Shown here one piece after another: positions 24,580 to 32,832 of a DNA stretch of 64,000 nucleotides. The DNA is from CBDCWQ01 sp965223435. GTDB taxonomy: Bacteria > Myxococcota > Kuafuiibacteriia > Kuafuiibacteriales > Kuafuiibacteriaceae. The stretch spans positions 21,350 through 85,349 of the forward strand of contig CBDCWQ010000013.1 of the NCBI GenBank assembly GCA_965223435.1, read 5' to 3'. Positions within the stretch are counted from its first letter, which is position 1. Each line of letters opens with the position of its first letter. Position numbers and translations under genes: made by a program. The notes beneath the pieces were generated by a model. The model was not told the DNA's origin. It worked only from the letters and a program-made list of their open reading frames with translations, and did no database searches.

Positions 24580-24855
24580 CGTCCGGTTGCGAAGAGGCGC
24601 TCCGCGGACACCCACTCTCCAGCAGCCTCGGCGCCCCGAATCATCGACATGATGGAGGGCAAACCCCTACTGCCTGATCTCTGCTGTCGACCCCAAATTG
24701 CCCCACTCAGGGCGCCTGCCCTCGGCATTTCGTAGCTTGAGCCCCCCCAGGCCCCCGCGTGGGGTCGTTGACCCATCGAAGGTGCACTGGGCAAACGATC
24801 GTCGAGATTTTGAACTGGACGGTGTCGCTGAGGTCGTGGCGTTCTCTCGCCCCAG
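24580..24855. other. Intergenic, no recognised signal
   Basis: 276 bases without a convincing gene, sigma-54 site or terminator. TTGACC near 24770 lacks a -10 partner at normal spacing. Confidence 0.5.
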
Positions 24856-27324
24856 GTGAAAAGGGGCGGTTCTCGGTTGATTTTGGTCAAGCAGGCTTTG
24901 AGACCAAGCAAGAGTCTGGTGGGCATACGGGTCTTCTGCGCGCTCGTGTCCGGATTTGTGGCTTCCTGCAAGTCAGAACCCTCTTTGGTGCTCCAGTTTC
25001 CGAGCACCGAGACACAGCAAACGATCAAACGAGTCACGATAGGCTTTTACGCGCCCAATTCGCTGGGTGGCGCAGGGGGAACCGGTTGTGATGGGTTCCT
25101 GGGATTGGCGGCCGATGGATCTGCGCCTAATGCGACGGCGGTGAAACAAGTTGCGTTCAAGTACCCCTTTGAACAGACCGCAGATGCTCCAGGTATCCCG
25201 GAGGGGCCTCAACTGGTCTACGTCGTGGCGTACGCGGACGAGAGTGACGATGTCGCCATCGTCGAGGGCTGTAGGGCAGGGTTCGATGTCGGCACATCGG
25301 CGCAGAACATGCCTGTAGCCCTTCAGTTGGTTTTTCCCGAGACCGCGCGGCTCGAGCCGGTGCGGGGGAATCTTGTCCTTGGACGACCGGGCGAAGCCTT
25401 GTCGTCTCCGTTTCAGGTTCGGGTCGTGGCCAATGCACCCGTTGGCGCGCGGGCGGTCTATTCGATTCCAGGTGTGGCGCTGAACTTCGCAAGCAGCCTC
25501 CCGGGGCTTCAGTTCTTGGGTCCAAACGGATCCCTATCCGATTCCCTCACGGTATTATCAGACACCAACGGACTGGTGCGAGTCGGTGTGCGATTGCCCG
25601 AAGAGGTGGGCGGGGGCGAAGTCACCGCCTCATCGCCCGCGCTGGAAAGTCTTTCTACAAACCAGCAGCACACTTTACGCTTTTCGATCACGATTCCGCC
25701 GCCCAGTCGGTTCACGGTGTCAGAGCCTTTTTCGATTCCGGATATCGGGCGCCCCCAGGACCTGGCTATTGGCACAATCGTGGGTGGACGGACCGCAGAC
25801 GCCGTTGTTCTCGGATGCCGCGGAACGGAAGAGACATGCGTGACCGGACGCCAAGCCAAGGCGCCCTTTGGACAAAGCGCGCTCGCGGTTGTGAAAGAGG
25901 TTGGGACCACCCCCGCGCTTGCGCCAGTTATCTTGCCCCCCGAAGGGCTTGGCATTCTGCCCGCAGCCCTCGCCGTGGTCGACCTCCTTGTCGAGTCTGG
26001 CGCTGAAGTACCCGAGATTGCGGTGGTCAACAGTCGCCGCGCCGACTGCCAGAACCGCGTGTGTCCCGAGGGAGAGCCATGCCCGTGTTTTCGGCCGCTG
26101 GGCCCACAGCGCCGGTGCCCGTGTGAAACCTCAGAAGTCGTGGTGCTCAAGCGTATGGGTGCAGGCTTGAGCTTCGATAACCGGTACCCCATGACGGGCA
26201 AAAACGCCGTGGCCCTGGCGGCATTCGAATTCGATACCCGGGCCGGTCGACGCTCGGGTTTGGCTGTGGCTGCGCAGGGGCGGAGCAAAGCCCCTCAGAA
26301 TCAAAGACCGTGCTCTTCTTCGCCCCGATGCTTGTCGATCCTCGATGACTTCTGCAGCGATACACCAGAGAAATGCGGCTGTCCACCCGGCGAAAAATGC
26401 GAGAACAAATCTTGCGAGGCCCGAGACACGATGCTGGATTTCTTGGCAGTCGACCCCTCCGACGAAATTCTTAAAAATCGGGAGGGCTGCCAAGAAACGA
26501 GGACTTATGCTTGCCAAGGCCCCGGAAGCAAGCAGCCTTGCAAGGAAATCGACCCGAACGACGTCGCCATCCATACCTGTCTGGCATGTACCGACAACCC
26601 CAGGGATACAGCACTTGATGGCTGTGGCCGTTGTGTTCCAGACAGCGTTCGCATCGGAACAGGGGACACCGTGGCCATTCCAGAGGGGGTGGCCGCTGGG
26701 ACGCTGAGCGGCCGCGCCGGCACGGACTTTTTCGTGGCGACCCAGGTTGGCTTTGGTTTCGTCAGGAAGCAAGGTGACTTCTACTGGCGTTGGGACCGTT
26801 CGCAGCCCTTGGTCAACGCACAGATCGACGGCGCCGTGGTGGCCGATGTCGATTCGATTGTAGACCTTCACCCAGATCTCGTCTGGTATTCACGGTCACC
26901 GTGTTCAGCTGGCGCGTTTGATACCTGTCCGGTTGTAGGAATGGTGTCAGATGGCCAAAGCAAGGGTTGTTTGGGTGTCTACTACACAAATGCGGCCCCG
27001 AGCCTGGTGGCCGTGAATTCCCCCGATTTAGGAGGATGTGCCAGGTACCAGCTGCCCTTTGAGCCCCACGACCTTTGTGTAGGCTTTTTAAACAATGACG
27101 CAACCTTCGACGTGGCCCTGGCCCCCAAAGATTTGGGCGCAGTCGCGGTCCACTACGGCGATGGCCGCGGTGGATTGTTGTATCCTGCTGAAAATATAGC
27201 ATTGCCCGGGGGCGCGGTTTCAGGCCCCATGGCGTGCGGCGATGTCACGGGCGACGGCACTGACGATCTGGTCACCATCGACCCTCACACCGCTCGCCTC
27301 TTTGTGCTGTCCCAGCATCGCTAA
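24856..27324 (+). CDS. Cys-rich FG-GAP/VCBS-like surface lipoprotein, 822 residues
   Basis: The open frame begins at GTG 24856. A TTG at 24877, ten bases after AAGGGG, would give a tidier signal peptide. The lipobox lies in SGFVASC-KS. The N-terminal part (about 50-270) is beta-rich and Ig-like. After about residue 290 the protein alternates between integrin/FG-GAP-like propeller blades (VDLLVESGAEVPEIAVVN; ACGDVTGDGTDDLVTIDP near the C-terminus, a Ca-binding DxxGDGxDD loop) and Cys-rich inserts: about 12 Cys around 395-425 (CPCF, CPCE) and 13 around 475-515 (CGCPPGEKC). The inserts look EGF/disulfide-rich. Likely an exposed protein; ligand unknown. No sigma-54 site was found upstream. Confidence 0.75.
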   Translation: MKRGGSRLILVKQALRPSKSLVGIRVFCALVSGFVASCKSEPSLVLQFPSTETQQTIKRVTIGFYAPNSLGGAGGTGCDGFLGLAADGSAPNATAVKQVAFKYPFEQTADAPGIPEGPQLVYVVAYADESDDVAIVEGCRAGFDVGTSAQNMPVALQLVFPETARLEPVRGNLVLGRPGEALSSPFQVRVVANAPVGARAVYSIPGVALNFASSLPGLQFLGPNGSLSDSLTVLSDTNGLVRVGVRLPEEVGGGEVTASSPALESLSTNQQHTLRFSITIPPPSRFTVSEPFSIPDIGRPQDLAIGTIVGGRTADAVVLGCRGTEETCVTGRQAKAPFGQSALAVVKEVGTTPALAPVILPPEGLGILPAALAVVDLLVESGAEVPEIAVVNSRRADCQNRVCPEGEPCPCFRPLGPQRRCPCETSEVVVLKRMGAGLSFDNRYPMTGKNAVALAAFEFDTRAGRRSGLAVAAQGRSKAPQNQRPCSSSPRCLSILDDFCSDTPEKCGCPPGEKCENKSCEARDTMLDFLAVDPSDEILKNREGCQETRTYACQGPGSKQPCKEIDPNDVAIHTCLACTDNPRDTALDGCGRCVPDSVRIGTGDTVAIPEGVAAGTLSGRAGTDFFVATQVGFGFVRKQGDFYWRWDRSQPLVNAQIDGAVVADVDSIVDLHPDLVWYSRSPCSAGAFDTCPVVGMVSDGQSKGCLGVYYTNAAPSLVAVNSPDLGGCARYQLPFEPHDLCVGFLNNDATFDVALAPKDLGAVAVHYGDGRGGLLYPAENIALPGGAVSGPMACGDVTGDGTDDLVTIDPHTARLFVLSQHR

Positions 27325-27649
27325 GGGCACCTTCAGGCAGCGCGAGTTCTCACCCGCTAGATATCTTGCTCCCGGACCCAGAGCCCTGGTCCCTGAATCC
27401 TAGTAACCAGTTGGAGACCTCCGGCTCCGCCGGGGAGACACTCTGAGTTTGACATTTCCGGGAGTCGTTCGGTCCTCTCGGAGACGGAAACCCTCCCCCC
27501 ATTCTCCCAACAAGCCCTCTCGTGAAGGCCGCACCCTACATCGTAGCCGACGAAAAATCGGCGGCACGTGCCCAATTCTTGGCAGTTCCAAAAAACAAGG
27601 TGCCGAATCCCACCCATGGGTTTTCTAACCCTTAGCCATTCACGACAAG
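27325..27649. other. Intergenic upstream of the RCC1 gene
   Basis: No gene supported. It contains several dyads: GGACC-N9-GGTCC near 27375, GCCGA-N7-TCGGC near 27547 and the perfect palindrome ACCCATGGGT near 27612. None matches the TGTCC-N8-GGACA sites closely. A G+C-rich hairpin (CTCCGGCTCCGCCGGGGAG, near 27420) lacks a T-tract. Confidence 0.4.
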
Positions 27650-27665
27650 AGGCACACTAATTGCA
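27650..27665 (+). promoter_or_regulatory. Sigma-54 promoter (P2)
   Basis: AGGCACACTAATTGCA carries GGCAC and TTGCA at exact spacing; only the first T is missing. The predicted transcription start near 27676 lies after ATG 27671 and just before ATG 27680. Confidence 0.6.
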
Positions 27666-27679
27666 ATCTAATGGACACA

Positions 27680-30661
27680 ATGAAACTCAAGTCCCTGATT
27701 CTTGCCAGCACCACCCTTTTCGGAGCCGTCAGTTGTACCGAACGGAATCCCGAGCCAGAAGCGCCGACACAAGTTTCGAGTGTCGTCGGCAACAACGGCA
27801 GTTGGGGCAACGGCAGCTGGGGCAACGGCAGCTGGGGCAACGGCAGCTGGGGCAACGGCAGCTGGGGCAATGGGACTTGGGGCAACGGCAGCTGGGGCAA
27901 CGGGACTTGGGGCAACGGCAGCTGGGGCAACGGAACTTGGGGCAACGGAACTTGGGGCAACGGCAGCTGGGGCAACGGCAGCTGGGGCAATGGCAGCTGG
28001 GGCAACGGCAGCTGGGGCAACGGGACTTGGGGCAACGGCAGCTGGGGCAACGGCAGCTGGGGCAATGGCAGCTGGGGCAATGGCATGGAGTTCAGCACCC
28101 TCTCAGTGTCCAGCCTCGACATCTCCAACCTGGTGAACACCTCGCTTTCCAGCGCCTCGTGCTCCACCGGGGTGGACCCTGCCGCGGCAATGACCGAGCT
28201 TACGATTTACGTCGCGACCATCCAGTGTGCCCTCCCTGCTTCGTGCGCGGCGGGTGATACCGAGTGCATGGCGCAAATCGACTGCGCCACCGACCCGAAC
28301 TGCCGAATCATCACCGACTGCGACGGGAACGAGCTCTACGTCGGCGGTCGAGACGGATTGGGCACCAACCAAAACAACTCGTCGGTGGTCGCTGCGGTGG
28401 ACGCCTGCATCGACGCGACGCTCCTCGAACTGAACGAAGAGTTTCGGGCCTACGCGGACAACCTCAACTCCTATGCGGTATCATGTGCTCTACCCGAACC
28501 GCAGGGTGGCACCTGCGCCAACGACCCCGGCTGCGTCGAGGTCACCTATCAGCTCTATCCGAGCGGAACCGAGACCAAACAATATTACGGCGGGATTGGC
28601 CTGGCGCCGAGCTGGAAGACCAACCCGGACTTCGACCTCGATCCCCAAGGTCAGCGCCGGGTCTCCGCCTGCCTAGCCGCCCGCACGAACCCCCATCGCA
28701 AAAAGGTCCAAATCTCCATCCGCGGCGTCAACATCCCCACGACCCAGACCGAGGAGAACATCTACACCCACCACGAGGGCGCCTTTTGGGGCAACATGTT
28801 TGACGCCGACCCTGTGATGCATAGCTGCTCGGTGAATGGCAATGGCCCCTCCGGCCGAATTTGCACCGGTGGGAACTGCAATTTTGTGGACGAGGGTCAC
28901 TGCGACTTCGCATGCACCGGCCAAGACGCCGATGGCAATTACACCGACTGCGGCGCCGAAGGTTCTATGGACGTCATCAACACGTACTTGCCCCTCCGAA
29001 CGGCCCTTTCCAATGGTTATGACCACCGCTGCACGGTCCGCGTAGATGGCACAACCTGGTGCTGGGGTAAAGGGACCAGCCATCAGCTCGGAAACGGGAC
29101 CGCGCAAACCTCCGCGTCACCGATTGAAGTCACTACGTTGGGCACCGGTGTGGTCGAGCTGACCGCCGGGCTCAAACACACCTGCGCCCGGAAAGCTGAT
29201 GGCACCCTGTGGTGCTGGGGCTCCAATGTCTACGGCCGCGTTGGAGATGGAACCTTCTCGACCCGGAGCACACCCGTGCAAATCACGTCTTTGGGTTCGG
29301 ACGTGGCCCAAGTCAGGTCATCATCGGGCCACAACTGTGCGGTCAAAACCGATGGCACGGTATGGTGCTGGGGCGTCAATGACAAGGATCAGCTCGGTGC
29401 GCCTTCGAGCCAAGTTTGCTCATACGCATGGGGGGATTTTGATTGCAGCCCTAACCCCACCCAGGTGGTCGGTCTCCAAAACGCCATTCTCGTGGATGTG
29501 GGGACCTCCTTCAGCTGCGCGATCAAGACCGACGGCTCGGTGTGGTGCTGGGGTGTGAACGGCTATGGAAACCTCGGCAATGGGACCTATAATTCATCAC
29601 AGACCCCGGTCCAGGTCATCCTGCCCAGCGGCACGAAGTCCATCGCGCTCGGCGACCACCACGCATGTGCCCTCAACGAAAACGGTTCGGTGTGGTGTTG
29701 GGGCAAAAACGACGAAGGAGAGATTGGTGACGACCAGGCGGGAAGCGATTCTTTGGGTAACGTGACGACGCCGGTCCGGGTTTGGGGCCTACCGGCTGGA
29801 GCGACAGCTATCGACGTCGGCGAGAACCATACCTGCGCCATTGTTGCTGGCGGCAACTTGTGGTGCTGGGGCGGGAACAACCGAGGCCAACTGGGCGTAG
29901 GCGATACTCAAGACCGCCTGGTACCCACCTGGGTGTCTTTGTGGGGCCCGGCGACGAATGTTGTCGCCACTGACACCCAAACGCAAGTCGAGCTCGAAGA
30001 CGGAAACGTCTTCGCCTTCGGGTCCAACAACAACGAGCAACTCGGTGTCCCCACGACTGAAATCTGCGTGGTGGGTTCGGAGCAAGTCAATTGTGCAACG
30101 ACGCCTCTTCGCATGACTGCCCTCGACAACTGTGGCGATGGGGTGTGCGATTTCAGCGAGAGCGAGAACTGGTGCAGCGCCGACTGCGCACCAACCGTCC
30201 TTTTCTTCGACGACTTTTCGAACGGTCTAGGCAACTGGACCAAAGCAGGATACGGCTCTTGGAACACCGAGTCCATGCAGGAGACCGCGAGCTACCCTTC
30301 GGGCGGCTCCGCCGGTTCGGTTGCCAATGCCGACACGTGTTCGCCCTACTGCAACATCACGATGGATTCTCAACTTGACCTTACGGGCTACACGGAGGCC
30401 ACTTTGACGTTCTCTCGCTTCCTTGACAAAGAGCTTGGTGCTCCCGATTGGCTCAAGCTCAAGGTGAACGACGGAAGCGGATGGAAAACTGTCCGTGAGT
30501 GGTGGGGTGGCGGCCAAAACGACGACAATGCTTGGCACGAAGAATCGTTCAACCTGTCGCCTTATCTCGGCTCTTCGAACTTCCGCATTCGGTTCACAAC
30601 CCGCGTCAACGACGCCGTCGAGCACTCACAGCTTGACGATGTCAAGATCACCGCGAAATAG
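27680..30661 (+). CDS. RCC1-repeat lipoprotein with NGSWG tandem repeats
   Basis: ATG 27680 (MKLKSLILA) is preferred to ATG 27671 because promoter P2 would start transcription between them; no Shine-Dalgarno is visible, so translation may be nearly leaderless. Lipobox GAVSC-TER. After a short spacer come 19 pentapeptides NG[ST]WG, then a Cys-rich domain (about 140-430), then RCC1-like blades (about 435-790): repeated DGTxWCWGxNxxGQLGxGT and HTCAxxxDG, where Cys pairs replace part of the eukaryotic motif. A short Cys segment (about 795-815) precedes a C-terminal jelly-roll/MAM-like domain (about 820-993; FDDFSNGLGNW, LDDVKI). RCC1 propellers in bacteria are usually surface ligand-binding scaffolds; the partner is unknown. 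Confidence 0.85.
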   Translation: MKLKSLILASTTLFGAVSCTERNPEPEAPTQVSSVVGNNGSWGNGSWGNGSWGNGSWGNGSWGNGTWGNGSWGNGTWGNGSWGNGTWGNGTWGNGSWGNGSWGNGSWGNGSWGNGTWGNGSWGNGSWGNGSWGNGMEFSTLSVSSLDISNLVNTSLSSASCSTGVDPAAAMTELTIYVATIQCALPASCAAGDTECMAQIDCATDPNCRIITDCDGNELYVGGRDGLGTNQNNSSVVAAVDACIDATLLELNEEFRAYADNLNSYAVSCALPEPQGGTCANDPGCVEVTYQLYPSGTETKQYYGGIGLAPSWKTNPDFDLDPQGQRRVSACLAARTNPHRKKVQISIRGVNIPTTQTEENIYTHHEGAFWGNMFDADPVMHSCSVNGNGPSGRICTGGNCNFVDEGHCDFACTGQDADGNYTDCGAEGSMDVINTYLPLRTALSNGYDHRCTVRVDGTTWCWGKGTSHQLGNGTAQTSASPIEVTTLGTGVVELTAGLKHTCARKADGTLWCWGSNVYGRVGDGTFSTRSTPVQITSLGSDVAQVRSSSGHNCAVKTDGTVWCWGVNDKDQLGAPSSQVCSYAWGDFDCSPNPTQVVGLQNAILVDVGTSFSCAIKTDGSVWCWGVNGYGNLGNGTYNSSQTPVQVILPSGTKSIALGDHHACALNENGSVWCWGKNDEGEIGDDQAGSDSLGNVTTPVRVWGLPAGATAIDVGENHTCAIVAGGNLWCWGGNNRGQLGVGDTQDRLVPTWVSLWGPATNVVATDTQTQVELEDGNVFAFGSNNNEQLGVPTTEICVVGSEQVNCATTPLRMTALDNCGDGVCDFSESENWCSADCAPTVLFFDDFSNGLGNWTKAGYGSWNTESMQETASYPSGGSAGSVANADTCSPYCNITMDSQLDLTGYTEATLTFSRFLDKELGAPDWLKLKVNDGSGWKTVREWWGGGQNDDNAWHEESFNLSPYLGSSNFRIRFTTRVNDAVEHSQLDDVKITAK
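27794..28078 (+). repeat. Nineteen 15-bp tandem repeats (NGSWG/NGTWG)
   Basis: Nineteen in-frame copies of AACGGCAGCTGGGGC and variants. 15 copies encode NGSWG and 4 encode NGTWG (copies 6, 8, 10, 11 and 16 use ACT for Thr in varying contexts). Synonymous differences are few, so the array is recent or homogenised. It encodes an Asn/Gly/Trp-rich linker. Confidence 0.95.
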
Positions 30662-30737
30662 TCTCCTCACCCACCACCAATCAGCCACCCACACCCACAT
30701 TGTCGCCAGAAGCGCCTGACATCGATACACGAGAAGC

Positions 30738-30753
30738 GGGCAACACTCTTGCT
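30738..30753 (+). promoter_or_regulatory. Sigma-54 promoter (P3)
   Basis: GGGCAACACTCTTGCT has GGCA and TTGCT at exact -24/-12 spacing. Predicted start near 30764, downstream of the TTG at 30700, so the encoded lipoprotein must begin later. Confidence 0.5.
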
Positions 30754-30789
30754 TGGCCTTGCCAAAACAGAGCTGCTAACATAACGGGC

Positions 30790-32070
30790 CTGAGAACCTC
30801 AAAGAACTGTGTATTCGCCCTCGGTTTGGCCTGGCTCTCCATCAGCGCCTGCATGGGCAATGTGAACCCTGCGTCTACGGGCGGCGGAACAAAAAGCGGG
30901 AGCCACGACACGCAGGCTGCGGATGGCCCTGATGGAGGCTCGGATGCTGCGCGTGATGCGACGCAAGGTGGCGGTGAAGACGCGGGAATAGACGCCAGTA
31001 CCATGGATACGGGTACGCGTGATGCCACTGGACCGGCGCAAGTTCAAGGCCCCTTCCCACCGCTTTTTGTCACGGACCAATTCGATACGTCTCGCGATCT
31101 TGCTTTCGATGGGCTCGGCCACATGGTCGCACGCAAACACGTTGCCGTGCTTCGGCTTTCGGCACAAAATATTCAATTCCAGTGTGTGAAGGACTCCTGC
31201 GACGACAACTGTTGGGGCGGGGACGATGTTTGTTTGCGCTATCTCAAGGATACTGCGCACAACACGACCGGCCTTCGTTTTCGCGCCGACGGAAGTTTTC
31301 TTATCAGCATGCCGTTCTTGCACCCCACCACACCTGACGGAAAGCCTCGAAACATGGAGCAAGTCGGTGTTCGCGCGGTCCCATCGGAGGGCGGTCGATG
31401 GACCAATATCGTGCAGTGGAAAGCGCCACAAGGGACCTTCACCGATCGCGCGGGCAACATTTGGTTTCCCGGCCACAGCGGACAAAACACCGACCACCCC
31501 TCTCTCAATCGTATTGGACCAGCGCCCGAAAACAAACTCGACGTTCTCGTGGAAGGGGAGCCGCTCCAAGCGCCGTACGGCATCGTTTACGATATCAACC
31601 GGAAGATGCTTTTCTTCACAGAGCCAGAAAGCAAAAGCATCCACCGGGTCGCCGTGAACGGCAGCGTGGTCGGCGCCGTCCAGCCGGTCGCAACCACCAC
31701 AACCCCTGGGAAACCATGGAGCCTCGTTCTTGACGAACTTGGCCGCCTTTACGTGATCACGGGCACCGAAATCGGTGACGCGCAGCAAGACGGCAATGTC
31801 TTGCGCTTCGAGCTCGACGACCAAGGCGACAGCCTCGGGCCGCCCGTCGTCATGAATTCTGAGCCCATCCCAAGAGCCCGAGGTGCCCAGTTCGGTCATG
31901 GACCAGGCTTTGAACGCCACAGTCTATACATCATCAGCTGGCCACGCGAACAGCGCCAAGGGGGACCCCACGCTGCTTATGACAATCTTCCCGAATATGT
32001 ATCCCCAGTGGTTCGCCTGGAACTGGGTGTAGGAGGGGATCCCAATTCCCTGATGGGTCCCCTCGAGTAA
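30790..32070 (+). CDS. SMP-30/gluconolactonase-like propeller lipoprotein
   Basis: The frame is open from TTG 30700, but P3 and the signal peptide argue for a later start. CTG 30790 (LRTSKNCVFALGLAWLSISAC) gives an ideal 21-residue lipoprotein signal; no ATG, GTG or TTG sits there. Lipobox SISAC. A Gly/Asp/Thr-rich linker (about 25-85) precedes a six-bladed propeller (about 95-425) with SMP-30/NHL-like signatures: GNIWFPGHSGQ, YGIVYDINRKMLFFTEPES and WSLVLDELGRLYVITGTE. Such proteins bind a divalent metal and hydrolyse lactones or act as sensors; the reaction here is not determinable. It follows the RCC1 gene but has its own promoter. Confidence 0.75.
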   Translation: MRTSKNCVFALGLAWLSISACMGNVNPASTGGGTKSGSHDTQAADGPDGGSDAARDATQGGGEDAGIDASTMDTGTRDATGPAQVQGPFPPLFVTDQFDTSRDLAFDGLGHMVARKHVAVLRLSAQNIQFQCVKDSCDDNCWGGDDVCLRYLKDTAHNTTGLRFRADGSFLISMPFLHPTTPDGKPRNMEQVGVRAVPSEGGRWTNIVQWKAPQGTFTDRAGNIWFPGHSGQNTDHPSLNRIGPAPENKLDVLVEGEPLQAPYGIVYDINRKMLFFTEPESKSIHRVAVNGSVVGAVQPVATTTTPGKPWSLVLDELGRLYVITGTEIGDAQQDGNVLRFELDDQGDSLGPPVVMNSEPIPRARGAQFGHGPGFERHSLYIISWPREQRQGGPHAAYDNLPEYVSPVVRLELGVGGDPNSLMGPLE

Positions 32071-32150
32071 AGACTCCTTGTCGGCTTCGCGTGAGTCCAA
32101 AATTGGTCTCACGATCGGTTTTACGGCTGTATTCGAATATCATGTGAAAC

Positions 32151-32195
32151 TGTCCGCCGGCTCGGACAACAACCTGTCGGCTTCCAAGTACGACA
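32151..32195. promoter_or_regulatory. Enhancer-like palindromes upstream of the AraC-type gene
   Basis: TGTCCGCCGGCTCGGACA (32151-32168) is an exact match to TGTCC-N8-GGACA, with TGTCCG/CGGACA arms. A second dyad, TGTCG-N11-CGACA (32175-32195), follows. They lie 60-105 bp upstream of sigma-54 promoter P4. Confidence 0.55.
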
Positions 32196-32254
32196 GCGCC
32201 TCACCAAGCCGTGCATACCACTAAGATCGACACCCGACCCCAACGAAAATCAAT

Positions 32255-32270
32255 TGGCGCATGGCTTGCA
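32255..32270 (+). promoter_or_regulatory. Sigma-54 promoter (P4)
   Basis: TGGCGCATGGCTTGCA keeps TGGC and TTGCA at exact spacing. Predicted start near 32281 leaves a 12-base leader with AAGG before ATG 32293, and rules out the TTG at 32254 as start. Confidence 0.6.
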
Positions 32271-32292
32271 CTGCTCGTTTCACAACAAGGTT

Positions 32293-32799
32293 ATGTATTC
32301 ACGAAAAGAAACGAGCGAAAACAATCTCGAACAAAAAAACATCGAGACTCCCGCGTCCGAGAACGAAGCCGTCACGTCGACCGACTTGGAAATATCCACG
32401 CCTTGGAAGCGGGAGTCCACTCAATGCCCATCTCAACACCCTTCAGAAAAACCAGTCGTCCGCTCCTTGAGCACACAAAGTTTCACTGAGCGTGTCCGCC
32501 TGGCCATCGGTGAGGAACTTCAACGAGGGCAAGCATCACGGCTGCGCATCGCAAGATCGATGTCAATCTCAGAGCGTTCACTGCAAAGAAGACTCCAAGA
32601 AGAAGGGACATCTTACCGGGAGATTTTGACCGAGATCCGCATGGGCCTAGCCAAAGACCATCTTCAAGAGCCAAGGCTCAGCGTTGGCCAAATAGGTCAC
32701 CTTCTTGGCTACTCAGAGCACAGTGCCTTCACCCGCGCTTTTAAGCGACACACTCGGATGTCACCGGCAGAATTTAGGCGGTCGGCCTATCAAGGGTGA
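32293..32799 (+). CDS. AraC-family transcriptional regulator, short form
   Basis: 168 residues from ATG 32293, chosen because P4 would start transcription at about 32281 and AAGG precedes this ATG. The C-terminal half is an AraC/XylS double helix-turn-helix: first HTH about 84-111 (LRIARSMSISERSLQRRLQE), second about 129-162 (LSVGQIGHLLGYSEHSAFTR with the family signature AFKRHTRMSPAEFR). The first 60 residues are polar and low complexity, so there is no ligand-binding cupin domain. Transcribed convergently with the sigma-54 activator. Probably a second-tier regulator within the sigma-54 programme; targets unknown. Confidence 0.85.
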   Translation: MYSRKETSENNLEQKNIETPASENEAVTSTDLEISTPWKRESTQCPSQHPSEKPVVRSLSTQSFTERVRLAIGEELQRGQASRLRIARSMSISERSLQRRLQEEGTSYREILTEIRMGLAKDHLQEPRLSVGQIGHLLGYSEHSAFTRAFKRHTRMSPAEFRRSAYQG

Positions 32800-32832
32800 A
32801 CACGAGACAATGGGGCTTCCTTGTCTATACAC

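Noticed and set aside
27794..28078. CRISPR-like array
   Set aside because: Contiguous 15-bp in-frame repeats with no spacers; coding.
27661..28257. GQRQLGQR-rich frame over the 15-bp repeats
   Set aside because: Alternative frame of the NGSWG array; the real frame has a signal peptide and RCC1 domain downstream.
30799..31920. 373-residue minus-strand open frame
   Set aside because: Antisense to the SMP-30-like gene, whose lipobox and propeller motifs are clear.
32805..32826. Terminator between the convergent regulator genes
   Set aside because: Only a 6-bp A/T-containing stem (AGACAA/TTGTCT) without a T-tract.
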